A DNA stretch of 64,000 bases from Rhodamnia argentea (Eukaryota; Streptophyta; Magnoliopsida; Myrtales; Myrtaceae), in NCBI RefSeq assembly GCF_020921035.1, contig NC_063155.1, positions 30,435,294 through 30,499,293 on the forward strand, written 5' to 3'. Below the pieces are notes generated by a model, which ran no database searches, was not told the origin of the DNA, and saw only the letters and a list, made by a program, of their open reading frames with translations. Position 1 is the stretch's first letter. Each line of letters opens with the position of its first letter. This document shows positions 58,136 through 64,000 of this stretch, piece after piece. A program made the translations under genes and the position numbers.

Positions 58136-59301
58136 GCCTAATACGAAAAAAAAAATTTCTACTTTAGCATCTGTCCAATTATATTCAAATTTTTTATTTT
58201 ATAAAAAATCATTAATTTTTATTTTTGTTTAAATTCTATTGATAATTTTAGTATATGTCTCGATTATATTAAAAAAAAATTGTCTCATAAAAATTTTCAA
58301 CTTTTACTTTTATCTCAATTCTACCACCATTAGCGTTCTGTTCATAATCACCACTAGTTAATCCCATGTAATTCAAAATTTCATGCCCAACTTACCAATG
58401 AATTTTCGGAGTTCAAAAACAGCGAGTTTCATGAACGACAAGATTTGAGATCATTTGTTCAAATAATCAAATCTTCACGTCTAATCATTCTTTGAGCTGT
58501 TGAGTGCCAGGAAGAATTTAGAACATGCTGCCTTTGAGTGTCTCTATATCTCCCCATCAATGTGTAGGGGAAGAAATAAATAAAATAGAAGTTGGGGTTT
58601 TTTTCATGTTAGTTTTGCTAAAATGTAATTCATTAATAATGCAAAAATGTCACATAAGATTAAATAACTGTGATTATGGACGGAAGGCTAATGGTGGTAG
58701 GATTAGGACAAAAGCAAAAGTTGAGTATTTTTTACAAGACACAAAAGTTAAAGTTAATATCACGAAAAATTTTAAACTAGTACACCTATGACAAATTTAC
58801 CTTATACTATTTTTTTATCACGAAAAATTTCAAACTAGTGCACTTGTGACAAATTTTCTCAAATTATTTTTTTGACCACGTAAAATTCAAAAATGATATT
58901 TTCGTAACAAATTTACTCTCTGTTAGTTTCCCCGTTTAAAAAAAAAATTCCTAAATTGATACATCTTTGATAAATAAAGGGTAAAAACCTTGAATGGGTA
59001 CACTCGTCAACTGTCATGTGTTATCTAACTCAACAATTTGACTGCAAAATTTAACGGAAACTAACGGATGGTAAATTTGTCACATGTGTACCGGTTTAAG
59101 ATTTTTGGCGGTAAAAAAAATAGTTTCGGATAAATTTGTCACAAATATATCAATTTGAGGTTTTACGTAGTAAAAAAAAAAAATTTTGAGTAAATTTGTT
59201 ACAAGTGTTAATTTGAGATTTTCGTGATATTAACCCAAAAAGTTTTGAATATAATTGGGACAAATGCTAAAATTAGAACTTTTTTTTTTGTATTGGGCAA
59301 A
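58136..59301. mobile_element. Non-autonomous element with long inverted ends (about 1.17 kb)
   Basis: Left GCCTAATACGAAAAAAAAAA..TTTAGCATCTGTCCAATTAT; right in reverse GCCCAATACAAAAAAAAAAG..TTTAGCATTTGTCCCAATTA. Flanks GCGTAATTG and GCATAATTG match 8/9. The interior has direct repeats of about 65 bp around CGTGAAAAATTTCAAACTAG and GTGACAAATTTAC. Confidence 0.65.
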
Positions 59302-59310
59302 GCATAATTG

Positions 59311-59654
59311 GTAGTTGCATGGATTCTCGCTGTGTTATTTTCCTTGTCGACAATAACTCCTAAGAAGCCATGCTAGCAAATTGAAAAGAGTAATGTGAAT
59401 AATCCACTAAAAAAGTCCGTGTATGCAAGAAATCCTTGCTAAGAATGACCTACCAGATACTATATATGCACAGGAACTGGAATTTCCTCGTGCATAAAAA
59501 ATTGAAAGAGAACATGCTGGTACATACTCCTCCTTTTCCAAGAAGAAAAAACAAACATAGGACTAAACAATAAATGAACTTGGTCTGGGTAAAAAAATAA
59601 AGAGAATTTATATACTATATACACACAATCATCAACTTCCTCTTCCCAAGCTCT
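59311..59654. other. 3' flank of the kinesin-5 gene
   Basis: No separate feature; likely 3' UTR and spacer. Confidence 0.45.
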
Positions 59655-62600
59655 TCAGTTGATAGCTGTGAGTGGAAGTCTGGAGTCCCTCACTGATTGT
59701 GCCGACTCATTTAGACCCAGAACGTACTTTGTGTCTCCGTTTGCTTGCTTTGAAGATTTCATATCCCAGAATAATCTGAGCAGTTCCTCGAAAGCAGGAG
59801 TTCGCAGTTCTTCAATGGACGAAATGGTAGGTAAATTAAACTGTCTCCTTCTTGGTGTTGAGCAGGTCGGTTCATCCACCTGCATCACAGCCAAGTGTTT
59901 AGCTGCTGAATGAGCAAAAAGATGGCAAAAGATACCTCTTATGTGTTACAAATGCACACTGTGCAAACATGCGCAGAACAAAAATGCACACGGACTCCCA
60001 CGATGTGCACAGGCCTGCGTGGGCGCCCGCATGCAGGGAGAGTGGACACTGAAACCCTTACCTCATATTCCTCGAGAAGACATTTCCCTGAATCTTCCGT
60101 GATCTCCAAAATTTTGTCGTAGTGGCCACCCTTCAATTCCCCCATATGCCCATAACAAGGGGCAATTACAGATTTGAGGTTTGCACATGCATCTTGGTCA
60201 AGCTGTAGTGAATCTGCACAGATGGACACTCATGATGAATGATTAATTATCTGGAGGGCAGAAATGGCTACACAAATAGGAGATGGTGCATTCATGAAAC
60301 TGAAGACTGACCATTGATTGATGACAGTATGTCACTGTTTGCAACATCAACATCATCAAGTGTAGCAGACAAAGTAGAAGAAAATTGAGCACGTAGGTTC
60401 TGATTGACTTTGACAGCTTTCCTGAGAAGAAAAGCCCAAAAATGCCAAATAATGAATTGGGAATTTGTAAATGATTTAGAATGAAAATGTTTCTGGGAGG
60501 AAGTTTACCTAACAATGGAATCGACAGAAGCCACATTCCTCTTCTCTAGACTGATCAAAGATTCTTGGGCATTCTTCCATTGTTCTGCACCCATTTTTGT
60601 CTTCCTAAAACTGCACGGCCAATTGTCCGTTAGTGATACTTAAGAAGACACAGAAGCCAAACAGAAAAAAGAAATCACAAGGAAATGAAGATGAAAGCGA
60701 AAATACTGGAAGATATTATGCAGCACAATGCTAAAGTAGTGTTAGCTTCATTGAACCATACCAGTTCTGGAGCACTTCCTCCAGAGCCTTTTTCCCAACT
60801 TCCACAGCAGAGTTGTCCTCATTATATTGTGACTCTGTCTTTTCCATGTGCACGGTCCATTCTTCCTTCACAGTTGAAGCGGAATCTACCATAGTTGACA
60901 TTTCCTCTTGCAGTTTGGCGGCTCTGCTAGTTGCACTCTCCCGAAGATTTTGCACAGCCATTTGAACCTGTCAATAGAGAATCACATGTTTGATATTTGT
61001 AGGCAAATAAGAGGTGCTGCACGTATAGCTACATAAACTTGAAGAAAACGTTGTCCCTCCAATGAATCTAATAGTCAGCTAGTACCAGCTTTTTCTTCCT
61101 TGCATTTGAACTTGCAAACAGCTCTGCTACTTTTTCTAGCATTTGCCTTTCTTCATTGGCAGCACATTCCTATAAGCACCACAACCGAAGTAATATTAGT
61201 CGTATTCAGGTGGTTCTGTTTCTTTAATACCCAAGGGACCTTGAATATAGTACATTAACCACCTCAAATTTCTTCTCAAGTTCAGACAGCTTTAGATCAT
61301 TTACAGTTTGTGCATCTTCCACGATCTGGTTTAGCTTGGTCGCATGCATGTCCAGAGTCTCAAAGAAGTTGACTGTGATTTTAGAAACTGATCTTGCAGT
61401 TTCCACTGCTCTTGCATGCGCCTGTTCCATTACAATTAGAAAGAAAGATCTGTTAAGACTACGAATTTGAAATACTGAAGCTACTCGAGAGTTGAAGCAT
61501 AAGCAACAAAGTAAAAACCTTGCGTTGTTGCTGTGCATTCGATATCAGCATCTCCTCTTGTTTGAGAAGACTATTATGAAGCTCATTTAGTAGTGTATCA
61601 GCATCCGAAGCAATTCCTTTGAAGAGCTGCACCGTGCACATGAAGGCTAATCAGATCACAGTAGACAATAGGAAGGTGTAATCCAAGATGGCAATTATGG
61701 AGTAGATAATTACTTCTTCAAGTCTACATGAGTGCTTAGAAACCTCAGAATTGAGACTTGAAAAAGTGGATCGAGAATTCTCATCAAGCTCCCCATCTAT
61801 ATTGTCCAAATTTTTTACACCAGAATCATACACCTCTCTGAGTCTTCTTAGTTGTTTTCGAAGTTGTTGAGTGACCTACAAAATATCAAATGCAATGTAA
61901 CTCACTTAGGTCAGCTACAATGATGAAGAATTTATGCGCTCACCCAGCTAGATCTAACCTCTGATTTTGTGGACACGAAGGACTGCATATCTTCTTCCAT
62001 GTCCTTCAGTTGCTCCTCTTGATGTGTCACAGAAGCGGCCACAGTCTTATGCAATGCTTCAAGCTGTTGACTGAGCTGGGATTGAAAATTCTGTATGAGT
62101 ATTTTGTTTTCATCTTCAATTTTGTCCTTGCGTTCTGTAACAAATGTCCCCAATAAGTACAGTCTACATTACAAGACTACAGAGAATAATGAAGTTAACT
62201 TCAACACTAACCGATTTTGGCAAATAAACTGGAAACATCCGATGCGGCATTCTCCAACTCCGCACGTATCTCAAATGCGCGATCAACAAGTACTCTTTCT
62301 GAAAACATACAAGTAATAATATTTGAAATGCTACCATATAAAAATTGATCGCACTTTATCAGAGCTAGAAGCCTTCAATTGAAATTGACAACAGCAGAAC
62401 TGATAAAATAGAACGAAGATAGGTTTGCTGAAGCACCTATGAAGAGGAGAGGACTTCCCTTTATTTGACTGTAGTCGTGACATACCTTGGTAAAGTAATT
62501 TTAGCAGATAAACAATTTTTCTTTGCACATTTTCCCAGTAAAGTAAGATTGACAAATATACCATTCTAGATTTATTTTAGCGTAAAAGATTGAAACTTAA

Positions 62601-64000
62601 CTCAAATCGAAAATGGATTCTCAGTCATTTATAATCATCTAGACGAATGTATTCATCAAACGCCTCATTCAGACAAATGACGCATCTCAATGCAGATCTT
62701 CAGTTGTAAAGGTAACTTTGTACAGATAACTAATTGAAAGAGAATGCTTTACCAGATTTAAGGAGATTCAATATCAGAAATTCCTTCTCTTTTATTGTTG
62801 CATTTGCTTGTCTGTGCTTCTCCTCAAGGTCAAAAAGTGAATGTTCAGTTTCCTCGAGTTTTTTCTGTAATTGAACAAGAACATCAAAGTCTTGAACAGG
62901 TCAAAGCAATAAGGCATATATAGATTCTATGAAATAAAACATAAAATGCATGATACCTCAGTTCTTTCAAGTTTATTGCCCATCTCTGCGGCCAAAAGTA
63001 GCTGAGAATTGTAGAGCTCCTGGACCTCCATGAATTGCTGCTCAGATAACAAGACCCATATGTCTGTTCAGTGCCATCGGACTGCATTTAATGGTGGTGG
63101 AACATACCCTTCATTGAATACTAACCTTCTCTTTAGATTCTGTTTCGAGTTCCATCCGTTCTATCTTTTCAGCCATAGCCTGAGAGACATAGAGGACCAA
63201 GTTAACCACCATAAGTTTCTTAAAAACGTATAGCTTCGTAATGGAAAGCCCGCTCTACAGAATACTGGTGCAGTATTATGATGATAAGCGCAAACCTTTT
63301 TTTCAGCCTCTTCAAGAAGATAGCGGTCTCGTGGTATATAGATTCCGTTTTTCTCTCTTGCAGCATATACCTCTATATTAACATAGGAAAACATTTGTGT
63401 GGTCAAACATATTATCAGCAAGTCAATCATTTCTTATAGTATCAGTATGCCTTTAGCCAAAAAAAGGACCCTTTTTGGAAAAGCAATAAAGAAGCCTACC
63501 TTGCTTAAGACGATCGATTTCAGAGTATAAGTCCTTGATCACTGCAGATTTCATCATCTTCTGATTAACCTGACACGGAGCCCCATTCAAACAATTAAAT
63601 GAGTGCAAATTATATAAAATAAAAAAAATTTAAAGCATTTTACTGTAAGACTAAAAGAATGAAGGTAATTATGAGTGACCATTTTAAATGACCATTTTAA
63701 ACTACTAACCTCCGGCTTATTCTTGATATTTTTCGCTCGATGTGCATAATCCAAAGTGCTAAGTGTCTCTTCCAAGCAGTGGACGGATGGTGATATCGTA
63801 GCAATGATGCATGTCTTCGTTTTTCCTCCAAGGGAATCCCTCAACAATCTTGTTAGTTTGCTATCCCTGATATATCAATCAATGTCTTCAGTGACTTGAG
63901 CAGCTAACTTATGCAAAAAAAGGAGTTCCTCTAATACACCATATGTCTCACTCTCACCTATATGGAATGTGACCAGAGTGCTCAACCAGTGCATTAATAA
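59655..64000 (-). CDS. Kinesin-5 (BimC class) motor, 18 exons visible, 5' part beyond window
   Basis: Minus-strand exons (high to low): 64000-63958 (partial), 63866-63710, 63569-63500, 63372-63296, 63180-63127, 63037-62957, 62864-62753, 62298-62212, 62134-61959, 61875-61714, 61626-61519, 61421-61263, 61169-61086, 60967-60762, 60610-60509, 60421-60312, 60213-60062 and 59879-59655. All junctions keep frame, giving about 720 codons. The first exons hold the end of the motor: [40 protein letters not shown] and [15 protein letters not shown]. Next come the neck ([20 protein letters not shown]) and a long coiled-coil stalk. The last exon has the BimC box ([28 protein letters not shown]) and ends [11 protein letters not shown]. 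Kinesin-5 tetramers slide antiparallel microtubules in spindle and phragmoplast. The position next to WOX3 suggests the KIN5C/RSW7 orthologue (recalled synteny). Confidence 0.95.

Noticed and set aside
1-64000. tRNA, rRNA or organellar insertions
   Set aside because: No cloverleaf-like pair of A and B boxes and no recognisable rRNA or plastid gene segment was found by eye.

Overview
This is plant nuclear DNA, almost certainly from a eudicot. It has GT-AG introns, AT-rich intergenic DNA, GA/CT microsatellites and many DNA-transposon relics. Woody Myrtales such as Eucalyptus relatives would fit, but that is only a guess; nothing here fixes the species. Nine or ten host genes are supported. From left to right: a DUF604 Fringe-like glycosyltransferase (minus), a BTB/POZ protein (plus), a GH18 class III-type chitinase (minus), a LAC17-type laccase (minus, six exons), an ATS3-type embryo-specific protein (plus), a small plastid-targeted membrane protein (plus), a WOX3/PRESSED FLOWER homeobox gene (plus), a plant NFRKB/INO80-type DEUBAD protein (plus, one 4.1 kb coding exon) and a kinesin-5 gene (minus, 18 exons seen, cut by the right edge).

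The most striking object is one very large Mutator-like element (MULE) at 16556-29419, about 12.86 kb. Both ends start with the same 22 bases in inverted orientation, and an exact 9-bp target duplication (GCAGAAATG) flanks it at 16547-16555 and 29420-29428. Inside are a two-exon MURA-type transposase (minus, with SWIM and CCHC zinc fingers), a divergently oriented plant-mobile-domain (PMD) gene that is now frameshifted, a captured fragment of a Bet v 1/PR-10 gene, a 314-bp near-perfect foldback between the two divergent genes, and termini built from repeated about 22-bp palindromic modules. It looks like an autonomous-type MULE that carried a PMD passenger and picked up host exon sequence.

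The remaining spacers hold many short non-autonomous DNA elements whose ends can be read directly from target duplications. One MULE-type MITE family has three copies (3044-3603, 33656-34495, 47534-48550). A second family has long inverted ends (15021-15978, 42910-43533). Four hAT-type elements have 8-bp duplications (15653-15872, 32459-33206, 56765-57561, 57671-57964). There is a three-level nest at 14.7-16.0 kb. From about 44.1 to 50.2 kb lies a degenerate tandem array of a unit of roughly 1-1.5 kb; some units are interrupted by elements and the sister units preserve the empty sites.

Microsynteny, recalled from Arabidopsis, supports two of the assignments: WOX3/PRS lies next to a kinesin-5 gene on chromosome 2, and LAC17 lies close to a BTB/POZ gene on chromosome 5. 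The host genes otherwise have unrelated roles (secondary-wall lignin, lateral-organ margin growth, chromatin, spindle), with no operon-like logic. No tRNA, rRNA, CRISPR or organellar segment was seen.
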